A stretch of 64,000 nucleotides of DNA from QQWI01 sp964522015 (GTDB lineage Bacteria; Bacillota; Clostridia; Peptostreptococcales; Acidaminobacteraceae), in assembly GCA_964522015.1 (NCBI GenBank), contig CAZFST010000003.1:1-64000 (forward strand). Reading direction: 5' to 3'. The notes below the pieces were generated by a model. That model worked only from the letters and a program-made list of their open reading frames with translations. It ran no database searches and was not told where the DNA came from. A program made the translations under genes and the position numbers. Shown piece by piece: positions 6,894 through 14,949 of this stretch (within the stretch, counting starts at the first letter, position 1; every line of letters starts with the position of its first letter).

Positions 6894-8411
6894 ATGGAGG
6901 CATATGTGACAACCCATCTCAATCGAATTCGTAGTTTAATCCTACAAAGTAAAGTCATGACTGCCAAAGAGGCAGCCCTAAAAATAAACCATCTAGATGT
7001 GGTTGCAACCAGCGGCTTCACCCCTTCGGGGTATCCTAAAGCTGTTCCACTGGCCTTGGCAGAGCGGTCAAAATCCGGCGAGAAAATTGAAATCACCTTG
7101 ATTACAGGGGCGTCGGTGGGGTCCGAACTGGATGGTGAACTGGCAGCCCAAGGGGTTATTAAGCGCCGTTTTCCCTATCAAACCGATTGCGTTATGAGAA
7201 ATTTGATCAACCAGGGTCAGATTCAATATGCGGACATGCATCTCAGCCATGTGCCCCAATACATGGATTATGGTTTCTTTGGGGAAATTGATGTGGCCAT
7301 TGTTGAGGCCATCGCCATTAATCCAGATGGTGGCATTGTTCCCACCACTTCGGTTGGCATTTCACCCCAGGCAATTGCCAACGCCAAGAGGGTGATCATC
7401 GAGATTAATACAGCCCAATCCACTCATTTGGAAGGGGTCCACGATATTTATATGACGGAGAAACCGCCACACCGCAAACCCATTCCCATAACGCACCCAG
7501 GGGATCGTATTGGAACCCCCTACATACCCTGTGATCCAGAAAAAATAGTAGCCATTGTCTTTTCAGATATTCCCGACAAGGTAAGACCCCTGGCGCCACT
7601 GGATCAGGACTCCCAAAGGATTTCGCAACTGATCATCGAATTTTTCCAAAATGAAGTGGTCAAAGGGCGCTTACCTGAAAATCTTCTCCCTCTGCAATCA
7701 GGGGTTGGATCCGTTGCCAATGCAGTTATGGCAGGTTTAGTCTCTTCGCCATTTGCAGGGTTAACCTGTTATACCGAAGTGATTCAAGACTGTATATTGG
7801 ATTTAATTGATGCTGGCAAAGTGACCATTGCTTCTGGCACGTCCTTTACCCCCTCAGAAGCCGGTTTGATACGGCTAAACGCCAATATGGACCATTATGC
7901 AAAACACTGCATTCTGAGACCCATGGAAATCAGCAATCATCCTGAAGTGGCAAGACGACTAGGAGTTCTTGCCATGAATACCGCCATCGAAATCGATATT
8001 TATGGCCATGTGAATTCAACCAATATCATGGGCACCCAGATGATGAATGGCATTGGCGGATCCGGTGATTTCACCCGTAACGCCTACATCTCAATCTTTA
8101 CAACGGTTTCAACTGCAAAGAATGGCCATATTTCATCCATCGTACCCATGGTCTCCCATGTGGATCATACGGAGCACGATGTTCAAGTGGTGGTGACAGA
8201 GCAAGGACTTGCAGATCTTCGCGGCTTATCCCCAAGCGAACGGGCCCGGGCCATTATTCAAAACTGCGCCCATCCTGACTATAGACCAATGCTCCTTAGC
8301 TATCTGGAGCGAGCTGAGCAATTGCCCATTCGGTACGAAAGTCATTTGCTAGATGAGGCCCTCTCGTGGCACCAGCGGTTTTTGAAGACAGGTACCATGA
8401 AACCTGAATAG
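6894..8411 (+). CDS. Acetyl-CoA hydrolase/transferase family CoA-transferase
   Basis: The 505-residue product belongs to the Ach1/Cat1-type class of CoA-transferases. The catalytic glutamate is expected at Glu295 in CYTEVIQD. Further family motifs are GIGGSGDF (about 384-391) and VTEQGLADLRGL (about 433-444), close to CoA-binding and active-site loops. Such enzymes swap CoA between acetyl-CoA and another acid such as succinate, butyrate or propionate, or hydrolyse acetyl-CoA. The acceptor acid cannot be told from sequence. GTG 6906 is a serious alternative start because GGAGG at 6896-6900 precedes it at good spacing. It forms an operon with the TSUP permease. Confidence 0.88.
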   Translation: MEAYVTTHLNRIRSLILQSKVMTAKEAALKINHLDVVATSGFTPSGYPKAVPLALAERSKSGEKIEITLITGASVGSELDGELAAQGVIKRRFPYQTDCVMRNLINQGQIQYADMHLSHVPQYMDYGFFGEIDVAIVEAIAINPDGGIVPTTSVGISPQAIANAKRVIIEINTAQSTHLEGVHDIYMTEKPPHRKPIPITHPGDRIGTPYIPCDPEKIVAIVFSDIPDKVRPLAPLDQDSQRISQLIIEFFQNEVVKGRLPENLLPLQSGVGSVANAVMAGLVSSPFAGLTCYTEVIQDCILDLIDAGKVTIASGTSFTPSEAGLIRLNANMDHYAKHCILRPMEISNHPEVARRLGVLAMNTAIEIDIYGHVNSTNIMGTQMMNGIGGSGDFTRNAYISIFTTVSTAKNGHISSIVPMVSHVDHTEHDVQVVVTEQGLADLRGLSPSERARAIIQNCAHPDYRPMLLSYLERAEQLPIRYESHLLDEALSWHQRFLKTGTMKPE

Positions 8412-8493
8412 TCGATGACAGAACACGCAGTTTGGATATCAATGGGATCTGGTGAAAATTCACTTTAAAGATATCTACCAAAATTCACATTAA

Positions 8494-8537
8494 AAAGGGA
8501 CTATCGTAAATCAATTTCGATTTACGGTAGTCCCTTT
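8494..8537. terminator. Bidirectional terminator between convergent genes
   Basis: Arms beginning AAAGGGACTA (8494) and ending TAGTCCCTTT (8537) pair for about 19 bases, with A runs on the left and T runs on the right. It lies between a plus-strand and a minus-strand gene and can serve both. Confidence 0.8.
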
Positions 8538-8575
8538 ACATCTAAATTGATGTTATTTATACTCAATGTTACTTC

Positions 8576-9988
8576 TTACTTGACCTTTAGTTTTAAGGCT
8601 TTAGCATAAAGGTCTTTCAGATTGTACTCTTTGGCAATAGCAAGTGCTTTGGCTTTGAGAACTTTATTTTTTGTCTTCTGAACGTTGGAAATATAGAATA
8701 GGCATAGGTTATTTGCAACACCGCTATTGTTCATTTGAATATTGGTTAAGTAGTTATTTATGTCAATGTCGTAGTATGTCTCAGCCTTTATCTTCGCAAT
8801 GGTGTCTTTTCCTAATTTGATAACCTTTAAGGCGCTGCTTTCATCCTTTATGGTAGTTAATTTTGCGCGGCTATTGTAATAGTTTTGGTAATAATCGGAC
8901 ATGCGGTCGTTGTTCTTATCAGCTGCGGATAGCAAGATGCTATAAGCAGCTAATTCTAATACACCTTCTTGATTACTTGACTTTGCCACAAGATCGCTCA
9001 GTACTTTGTAGGTTTTGGGGTTTTCTAGGTGTTGAAAGAGTGTCATGGCCTCTTGTAACTGCGCCTCGTAAGCAAGAGTTGCTTCTTGGCTTTTTAGAAA
9101 AAGTTCGTAAGCTACTTTTGCTTTGTTGCCTTCTTCTGAAAGGGTTAAGGGCATCTCCTTTGATAGGAGTCGTTCTCTGATTGTACTCTCCAAGTAGTTG
9201 CCCGTGGTTACGGATTGATCAGGAGATAAATTGCTATCAGCAACTGGCTTGTCCAATTGTGTCCAACTAAATCCCTCATTTCTAAGTGTTTGATTGCCTT
9301 TTAAGAAAAGAAAGTAGTTATCGCTGGCATGTGAATTGGTTGCATCTGCATGGAACCAATTATCGCCTATTTTAACTAAGTTCCACAGGTGATTGCCTGT
9401 AATTTGACCCTCTTGATTTTCGACTTCTAGGGCTGCGCCTTGAAGCATTTTGTAATAGAGTTCGCTGTAGGCTTGGCAAACACCCTTTTTAGTTTGGATC
9501 ATTGTATAGGCATCGTAAATTTTCAATTCTTTATCGTAGGTGAATGTTTGGTCAATAAATTCTAAAATTTTAAAGGCCCGATGATAGTCGCTTAAACCTT
9601 CTAGTTTCAAGGCTTTTAATTGATCTTCTACGTATTGATCAACGACATTTTCTTGTTCTCGGCTTGAGAGCCATATCAGGTCAACTGCCACCTGACTCAT
9701 GCCTATTTCATTATCGGACAGGGATTTGGTCATCTGATAGCCATAGGCATCGTCCAGAGAGCGAAGGTAATCATCGTAAGAAAGCGCTTCTAAGAGGGCG
9801 GTTTCAACATCACCCATGTTATTGATCGTGCCATAATAATCAACGGTGAATTTTGTATTCATGGCTGTGGCATTTTGATAGATTTCGTATATCAAGCTTT
9901 GTCTGTCGTATGCCATTGCAAAACTTGGTTGGAGTAAGATTGCCATGCATAGGGTGAGGCAGAGTATATTTTTTTTGAGTTTGAACAT
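8576..9988 (-). CDS. Secreted transglutaminase-like domain protein
   Basis: The 470-residue product has a classical signal peptide (basic start, hydrophobic core, likely cleavage after SFAMA, residue 26). Residues about 135-240 form a transglutaminase-like cysteine-protease-fold domain: KGVCQAYS places Cys171, TGNHLWN places His200 and FHADAT places Asp215, a complete triad. The segment after the domain is alpha-helical and has no recognised motif. Secreted bacterial proteins of this fold may be proteases, peptide ligases or cell-wall modifying; the activity here is not known. It is monocistronic, starts behind CTGGAGA, and converges on the CoA-transferase gene. Confidence 0.85.
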   Translation of the reverse strand: MFKLKKNILCLTLCMAILLQPSFAMAYDRQSLIYEIYQNATAMNTKFTVDYYGTINNMGDVETALLEALSYDDYLRSLDDAYGYQMTKSLSDNEIGMSQVAVDLIWLSSREQENVVDQYVEDQLKALKLEGLSDYHRAFKILEFIDQTFTYDKELKIYDAYTMIQTKKGVCQAYSELYYKMLQGAALEVENQEGQITGNHLWNLVKIGDNWFHADATNSHASDNYFLFLKGNQTLRNEGFSWTQLDKPVADSNLSPDQSVTTGNYLESTIRERLLSKEMPLTLSEEGNKAKVAYELFLKSQEATLAYEAQLQEAMTLFQHLENPKTYKVLSDLVAKSSNQEGVLELAAYSILLSAADKNNDRMSDYYQNYYNSRAKLTTIKDESSALKVIKLGKDTIAKIKAETYYDIDINNYLTNIQMNNSGVANNLCLFYISNVQKTKNKVLKAKALAIAKEYNLKDLYAKALKLKVK

Positions 9989-10107
9989 TTCGGTCTCCAG
10001 TCTAATGTGGAAGTAGGCATGAAAATGACAGTCGGTTATCCAAATTAATTATAACTTTTTATAGTTGGTAAAGATACCATTATTTATATCAATGAATGGA
10101 TACTAAC

Positions 10108-10141
10108 TTGACAGAGCCCCTAAAATATTGTATATTTTAGG
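10108..10141 (+). promoter_or_regulatory. tRNA-Leu promoter with palindrome over the -10 box
   Basis: TTGACA (10108-10113), 17 bases, TATATT (10131-10136) is a near-consensus sigma-A promoter placed to start transcription about nine bases before the tRNA. A perfect palindrome, CCTAAAATAT-TGT-ATATTTTAGG (10119-10141), covers the -10 box and could be a regulator site. Confidence 0.8.
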
Positions 10142-10151
10142 AGCATCACAT

Positions 10152-10235
10152 GCGGTCGTGGTGGAACGGCAGACACACTGTCTTCAGGTGGCAGCGGGGC
10201 AACTCGTGTGGGTTCAAATCCCACCGGCCGCACCA
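10152..10235 (+). tRNA. tRNA-Leu, anticodon CAG
   Basis: The 84-nt sequence folds as a class II tRNA. The acceptor stem GCGGTCG pairs with CGGCCGC through one G-U pair. The anticodon stem CTGTC/GGCAG encloses TTCAGGT, giving anticodon CAG (reads CUG). There is a long variable arm (CGGGGCAACTCG) and a T arm GTGGG-TTCAAAT-CCCAC. The 3' CCA is encoded. It is a lone tRNA with its own promoter and terminator. Confidence 0.95.
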
Positions 10236-10237
10236 AA

Positions 10238-10295
10238 ATTCAAAAAAATAAGAAGTCCCGATTAACACTAATCGGGACTTCTTATTTTTTTGAAT
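10238..10295 (+). terminator. tRNA-Leu terminator
   Basis: Two 26-base arms, beginning ATTCAAAAAA (10238) and ending TTTTTTGAAT (10295), pair perfectly around a 6-nt loop. The GC-rich part AAGTCCCGATT sits at the tip and the right arm supplies the T tract. Confidence 0.9.
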
Positions 10296-10301
10296 CAGAG
10301 C

Positions 10302-10350
10302 GACTCACGGTGCACGTCCCCCTGAGCTGCCAAGACTCTGAGTCACTTTT
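10302..10350. repeat. Dispersed GC-rich palindromic element, copy B
   Basis: GACTCA (10302-10307) and TGAGTC (10339-10344) flank the core ACGGTGCACGTCCCCCTG, which is identical over 18 bases to the core at 27339-27356 and nearly so to the reverse complement of the copy at 4189. It ends in a T-rich run. Confidence 0.65.
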
Positions 10351-10353
10351 TAC

Positions 10354-10413
10354 TAGACATTCTTAGAATTTGTGGCATAATGAGAGTAACTGATAACGCA
10401 AATTATTTGCATT
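10354..10413 (+). promoter_or_regulatory. Promoter and putative zinc-repressor site of the znu operon
   Basis: TAGACA (10354-10359), 16 bases, CATAAT (10376-10381) is a plausible promoter. Just downstream of the expected start lies the palindrome AA-n-GCAAATTATTTGC-n-TT (10395-10413), between start point and ribosome site. A Fur-family gene is the last gene of the operon, so this is the natural candidate operator. Confidence 0.55.
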
Positions 10414-10429
10414 AAGAAAAGAGGTCGAT

Positions 10430-11479
10430 ATGAAAGCTTATTTTAGGTCACTGATAAAAATATACCCTAAACCTAGATTGCAAGGTAAATCAAGATGGTT
10501 GCTAATTGGACTACTGGCATCCCTATCTCTTATGTCTTTAGCACTAACTGGTTGCCAATCAAAGGACCCTGTAGCGGATAAACCAGAGAGTAATGATGTC
10601 ACGGGTGCAGAGACAACCCTTGCCGCAGAACAAACCTCATTAAAGGTCTATGCCAGCATTTACCCCCTCTACGAATTCGCAAAACAAATTGGTCAGGATC
10701 TTGTGACGGTGGAGATGATTATTCCACCAGGAACTGATGCCCATGACTTTGAACCATCTGCAAAACTGGTTGGTGCTATTGAAAGTGCAGATGTGCTCCT
10801 TTATAACGGCTTAGGTTTGGAGCATTGGATGGATAGCTTGATTGGCTCCATTGGTGAGGGTGTCCTTACGGTTAACACCAGTGATGGGGTTGAAACACTG
10901 TCCATTGAAGCGGCGCTTGCCCATGACCATGAGGGGGAAGCAGCCCACGAGGACGGTTCTGCTGATCCCCATATTTGGCTTGATCCTCAGCGAGCTCTGA
11001 TACAAGCACAAAATGTGTTAGATGCCTTTATTGAAAAAGATCCAGCTAATCAATCAGCATACCAAGCTAACTTTGAAATTTTAAAAGCCAAACTGGAAAA
11101 ATTAGATCAGGACTTTAGTGATGCTTTAAAAAGCACCACTCGCACTGAAATCGTAGTAGGGCATGCTGCATTTGGCTACTTAACCAATCGTTATGGCCTA
11201 GAACAGTTGGCGATATCAGGAATTTCCCCCCTGGAAGAACCCAGTGCTGCACAGCTTGGGGAGATGAGTCAGTTGGTGAAAGAGCACGGCGTAACCGTGA
11301 TTTTTTACGAAGTGTTGGCTAGTCCCAAATTTTCTGAAGTAATTGCTGCAGAAACGGGTACTAAAACAGCAGTGCTTAATCCTCTGGAAGGCCTGACTGC
11401 AGATCAATTTGAGCAGGGTGAAGATTATTTTACCTTGATGTATCAAAACCTAGATGCCCTACTGAGCGCTCTCAACTAA
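10430..11479 (+). CDS. Zinc ABC transporter substrate-binding lipoprotein
   Basis: The 349-residue product has an unusually long cytoplasmic N-terminus (about 22 residues), then a hydrophobic segment and lipobox LTGC with Cys42. It belongs to the cluster A-I metal-binding family (ZnuA/AdcA/TroA). Likely metal ligands are His105 (HDFEPS), His181 (DPHIWLDP) and His245 (VGHAAFGYL). A short His/Glu-rich loop (AHDHEGEAAHEDGSADPH, about 164-181) is typical of zinc rather than manganese members. It captures Zn2+ outside the membrane and delivers it to the permease encoded two genes downstream. It is first of a four-gene operon. Confidence 0.93.
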   Translation: MKAYFRSLIKIYPKPRLQGKSRWLLIGLLASLSLMSLALTGCQSKDPVADKPESNDVTGAETTLAAEQTSLKVYASIYPLYEFAKQIGQDLVTVEMIIPPGTDAHDFEPSAKLVGAIESADVLLYNGLGLEHWMDSLIGSIGEGVLTVNTSDGVETLSIEAALAHDHEGEAAHEDGSADPHIWLDPQRALIQAQNVLDAFIEKDPANQSAYQANFEILKAKLEKLDQDFSDALKSTTRTEIVVGHAAFGYLTNRYGLEQLAISGISPLEEPSAAQLGEMSQLVKEHGVTVIFYEVLASPKFSEVIAAETGTKTAVLNPLEGLTADQFEQGEDYFTLMYQNLDALLSALN

Positions 11480-11518
11480 GACTTTTCAGTACTGACAGTT
11501 CTCGAATAAGGAGTAACA

Positions 11519-12439
11519 ATGCTTAACATACAAAACGACCCTAAAATGCCATCTTCAACTGAACAAGTGCCAATCGTTGACATGCAAAATATCTGGTTCA
11601 AATACGATGCCGCCTATGTGCTAAAAGAAGCTTCACTTTCAATTTACAAGGGAGATTATCTAGGTGTGATTGGTCCCAATGGTTCCTCTAAAAGTACACT
11701 GATTAAATTGGCCTTGGGGATGATGTCACCCCAAAGTGGCGAGATTTTCCTCTTTGGCCAGTCCATAAAAACCTTCAAGGATTGGCACCGGGTTGGCTAT
11801 GTGGCCCAAAAAGCCAACGCCTTTAACACCAGTTTCCCTGCCACAGTCCAAGAAGTTGTCGCAGCCAACCTGTATGCGAGAATAGGCCTATTTAAACCCA
11901 TTCGTAAAAAGCATTTGGACGCGGTGACAAAAGCCTTGAAAGTAGTTGGGATGGAGGACTTTAAGGACCGTTTAATCGGTCAATTGTCCGGTGGCCAGCA
12001 GCAAAAGGTCTTTATTGCTCGGGCCCTAGTCAGTGATCCTGAGATTATTTTTTTAGATGAACCAACGGTTGGCATCGATACCAATTCCCAGTTGGAGTTT
12101 TATGAACTCCTTGAAAAGCTTAACCGTGAGCTAGGTATGACCATTGTGATGGTCTCCCACGATATTGGGGTTATCACTGAAAAGGTTAATCGTATTGCTT
12201 GTCTTGCCGAGGGTGAAGTGGTTAGCCACGACGCTTGTTGCGCAGTGCCTGCGGTTGAGTTTCTTGAGGGCATCTATGGTGACCACATGAAACTGATGGT
12301 CCATAATCACGGACATAATCATCCAAATAATGGCGGTCGTGGCGGCGGACAAAGCAAGGGGGTAAGTGGGCTGCAACAGCAGTTACACGGAGAAAAACCA
12401 GCCCTGGTTGAACTGGAAGAGGGGGATTTTAAATCATGA
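11519..12439 (+). CDS. Zinc ABC transporter ATPase
   Basis: The 306-residue protein is the ATPase that drives the zinc importer. Walker A is GPNGSSKST at residues 52-60, with Ser instead of the usual Gly before the Lys; Firmicute zinc-importer ATPases often carry a small non-Gly residue here. LSGGQQQK (about 156-163) is the ABC signature and IIFLDEPT (about 178-185) is Walker B. A C-terminal tail rich in His, Asn and Gly (HNHGHNHPNNGGRGGG) may bind zinc. It starts behind AAGGAG and its end overlaps the permease start by four bases. Confidence 0.93.
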   Translation: MLNIQNDPKMPSSTEQVPIVDMQNIWFKYDAAYVLKEASLSIYKGDYLGVIGPNGSSKSTLIKLALGMMSPQSGEIFLFGQSIKTFKDWHRVGYVAQKANAFNTSFPATVQEVVAANLYARIGLFKPIRKKHLDAVTKALKVVGMEDFKDRLIGQLSGGQQQKVFIARALVSDPEIIFLDEPTVGIDTNSQLEFYELLEKLNRELGMTIVMVSHDIGVITEKVNRIACLAEGEVVSHDACCAVPAVEFLEGIYGDHMKLMVHNHGHNHPNNGGRGGGQSKGVSGLQQQLHGEKPALVELEEGDFKS

Positions 12440-13281
12440 GCGTCTTGATCGAAATGCTCCAATTTAGTTTTATGCAACGGGCAATTTTAGCTGGTATCAT
12501 TATTGGGGTGATTTGCCCTTTAATCGGCATATTTTTAGTATTAAGACGGATGTCCATGATAGGGGACAGTCTCTCACACGTTGCCCTGTCTGGGGTAGCC
12601 GCTGGTATGTTAATGGGAACCTATCCCGTTGCGGTGGCTTTGGTATTTTCCGTAGCGGCAGCATTAGCCATCGAAAAGCTCAGACAAAGCTTTCAAGAGT
12701 ACGCCGAACTGGCCATTGCCATTGTGCTTTCCACTGGTATTGGCCTAGCAGTGGTCCTGATCAGTTTAGCAAAATCATTTAATGCCAGCCTTTATAGCTA
12801 CCTATTTGGCAATATCACCACCGTGATGCCCGCCGACCTAAAGTTGATTCTGGCCCTAGGTGTGGGGATTGTAGTCGCTGTTGTCCTTCTTTATAAGGAA
12901 ATGTTTTATATCGCTTTTGACGAAAGTAGTGCCCGCTTATCTGGGATGCCCGTCAAGCGAATTAACCTTGTTTTTATTGTGATGATTGCTGCTACCATTA
13001 CTTTATCCATGCGGATTGTGGGTATCTTGCTAGTGTCATCGCTGATGGTGTTACCAGTGGCCGCGAGTTTACAGGTGGCAAAGAGTTTTAAACAAGCCAT
13101 GGTTTATGCCGTTGTCTTTGCACAAATTGCGGTGCTAGTGGGTATGGTCACCGCCTATATATTTGAGTTGGCTTCTGGGGGTACCATTGTGCTAGTGGCT
13201 GTGGGGCAGTTACTTTTGATTTTAGGTTATCAGCGGGTCAAGCGACAATTAGATGATCGGCGCCATAAGCAGGTGAGATAA
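12436..13281 (+). CDS. Zinc ABC transporter permease
   Basis: The 281-residue protein has about eight membrane helices and belongs to the ABC-3 permease family (ZnuB/AdcB). The motif LRRMSMIGDSLSHVALSGVA near residues 36-55 is the family signature at the first cytoplasmic loop. It forms the channel for Zn2+ taken from the lipoprotein. The ATG overlaps the stop of the ATPase gene (ATGA) and its own stop overlaps the regulator start by one base, so all are translated from one message. Confidence 0.94.
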   Translation: MSVLIEMLQFSFMQRAILAGIIIGVICPLIGIFLVLRRMSMIGDSLSHVALSGVAAGMLMGTYPVAVALVFSVAAALAIEKLRQSFQEYAELAIAIVLSTGIGLAVVLISLAKSFNASLYSYLFGNITTVMPADLKLILALGVGIVVAVVLLYKEMFYIAFDESSARLSGMPVKRINLVFIVMIAATITLSMRIVGILLVSSLMVLPVAASLQVAKSFKQAMVYAVVFAQIAVLVGMVTAYIFELASGGTIVLVAVGQLLLILGYQRVKRQLDDRRHKQVR

Positions 13282-13775
13282 TGAAGGTAAAGCCAAAGTT
13301 AGATGGTGAAATGCCACCAGTTATAAAGGATTCCTGCGTGAAAAACGACTTGCAACAGGTGGCGCAAATCCTTGATCAGCTGAAGATCAACGGCTATAAA
13401 CTCACCAGTCAACGGACTTATTTAATCGAAATTCTATGCCGTTTTCAAGACCGCTTTTTAAAGGTAGAAGATCTTTATGACTTGGTTAAAGCGGTTCACC
13501 AAAGTGTGAATCTCACCACAATTTATCGAAATCTAGAAGCCCTTGAAACCATCGGGGTGGTTCACCGCACCCTGTTTGATAATCAAACTGCCTATTTTAA
13601 GTTAACCTGTCATCAACATCACCACCACCATATGATTTGTGTAGCCTGTGGCAAGATGACGGTAATCGATTTTTGCCCTTTGGAAACCCTAAAGAAAATG
13701 GCTAAGCAAGAGCACTTTATCATAGAAGGGCACAAGTTAGAGGTATTTGGTCGCTGTGCCAGTTGTCAAAAGTAA
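13281..13775 (+). CDS. Fur-family metal regulator, probably Zur
   Basis: The 164-residue product has an N-terminal winged helix (LKINGYKLTSQRTYLIEIL to NLTTIYRNLEALETIG) and a C-terminal dimerisation part. A run CHQHHHHHM (about residues 112-120) matches the regulatory metal site. Two CxxC pairs, CVAC and CASC, make the structural zinc site. Being the last gene of a zinc uptake operon, it is most likely a zinc-sensing repressor that shuts off this operon when zinc is plentiful. A peroxide- or iron-type Fur cannot be excluded from sequence alone. About 30 residues precede the winged helix, a little longer than usual. Confidence 0.85.
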   Translation: MKVKPKLDGEMPPVIKDSCVKNDLQQVAQILDQLKINGYKLTSQRTYLIEILCRFQDRFLKVEDLYDLVKAVHQSVNLTTIYRNLEALETIGVVHRTLFDNQTAYFKLTCHQHHHHHMICVACGKMTVIDFCPLETLKKMAKQEHFIIEGHKLEVFGRCASCQK

Positions 13776-13789
13776 ATCAGAGTGAGCCA

Positions 13790-13822
13790 CGGGATCTACC
13801 ATGTCCCCTGGTTCTTTTTTTT
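13790..13822 (+). terminator. znu operon terminator, related to the dispersed element
   Basis: GAGCCACGGG (13793-13802) and CCCCTGGTTC (13805-13814) form an imperfect hairpin followed by eight T residues. The arm GTGAGCCAC matches the edge of the repeat at 4189, so a copy of that element seems to serve here as terminator. Confidence 0.65.
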
Positions 13823-13941
13823 GCTCTAACCCCTAAACTCTGCATTATTTTAATCCTAAGAATTTGCTATGTGTATTGAGGATAATTACGACTATAATAG
13901 AAGTAAGGGATTTGAAGCCATCTTATTTAACTGAGGTCACC

Positions 13942-14949
13942 ATGTCTAAAATATTTCAGCAGTTATTGGCTATTAGCCTACTGATTTTTTTTGTATTGTC
14001 TTTATATTACTCCAATCAAATGAGGGGTTTTTCAAGTAGTATGACCAACAAGGTACCCTACGATGCCCATTATGCTGTGGTTTTAGTGGGTACCGAAAAA
14101 GGTTTTTTTAAGGAAATACAAAAGGGAATAGAGGCGTTAAGGAGCACCATGAACATAGCGGTTGAATACTATATCATGGATTCAACCGATGAGGCTCAGG
14201 CGAAAATCAGGATGTTAATGCTTTCTGGTATAGATGGCTTAATCACTCAAGGGATAAATGAAGATTCCTTTGCTCAGACTCTAGACCAGGTGGTTGAAGA
14301 AAAAATCCCCTTGGTTTTAGTCAATACTGATTTGATAACCGTCAAGAGGGATGCTTTCGTTGGTACCAATCCTTTTGAAATGGGTGTAAAGGGTGCATCA
14401 CTTTGGGCCTACAATGAAATTCCCCTTGGACAGATTATCTATTTAACCCAAAGCGTCTCATCAGGATCTGAGGACAATGTGTCAAAACTTCAATTAATGG
14501 GGTTTAGAGATGGCCTAGAGAGTAAAGGGATTCAGCAAGTGGTCATTGATGAAAGCTCAAAATCAGAAATTCTAAGCGCGGAGGAACGGTTGTCAGATTT
14601 GTTTTTAAACGAAGGAGAACCAATTGGCAGCGTCGTATGCACAACTTTAAACGATACTCTTGGGGTCGCCCAGGCGGTGGTTGATCTCAACCGTGTAGGG
14701 ACTGTAAAAATAGTGGGAACGGGTTTGAACTCACAACTTGTGGACTATATTAAAAAGGGTGTGATCGTTGGCACCTTGTTTCAGAATCCAAAAAAAATGG
14801 GTAATAAGGCCCTTGGATTATTAAATTCAATAGCCTTGAAGGGCAATGATGGCAAGGTTGATGGGATTGAGCACATTGAAATACCACTTGAAATCATCAC
14901 TAAAGAAAATCTTTCTGAATTTCTGATAGACATTGATGGGGACTTATGA
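13942..14949 (+). CDS. Membrane-anchored periplasmic-binding-protein sensor
   Basis: ATG 13942 is preferred because GAGG precedes it and the product then opens with a membrane helix (residues 5-25). The 335-residue product has one N-terminal anchor and a type I periplasmic sugar-binding domain of the ribose/galactose-binding class, facing outwards. It lacks a lipobox. The histidine kinase gene starts inside its stop codon (ATGATG), so it most probably feeds a ligand signal to that kinase rather than acting in transport. Which sugar it binds is not known. A TATAAT box at 13893-13898 may belong to its promoter. Confidence 0.82.
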   Translation: MSKIFQQLLAISLLIFFVLSLYYSNQMRGFSSSMTNKVPYDAHYAVVLVGTEKGFFKEIQKGIEALRSTMNIAVEYYIMDSTDEAQAKIRMLMLSGIDGLITQGINEDSFAQTLDQVVEEKIPLVLVNTDLITVKRDAFVGTNPFEMGVKGASLWAYNEIPLGQIIYLTQSVSSGSEDNVSKLQLMGFRDGLESKGIQQVVIDESSKSEILSAEERLSDLFLNEGEPIGSVVCTTLNDTLGVAQAVVDLNRVGTVKIVGTGLNSQLVDYIKKGVIVGTLFQNPKKMGNKALGLLNSIALKGNDGKVDGIEHIEIPLEIITKENLSEFLIDIDGDL

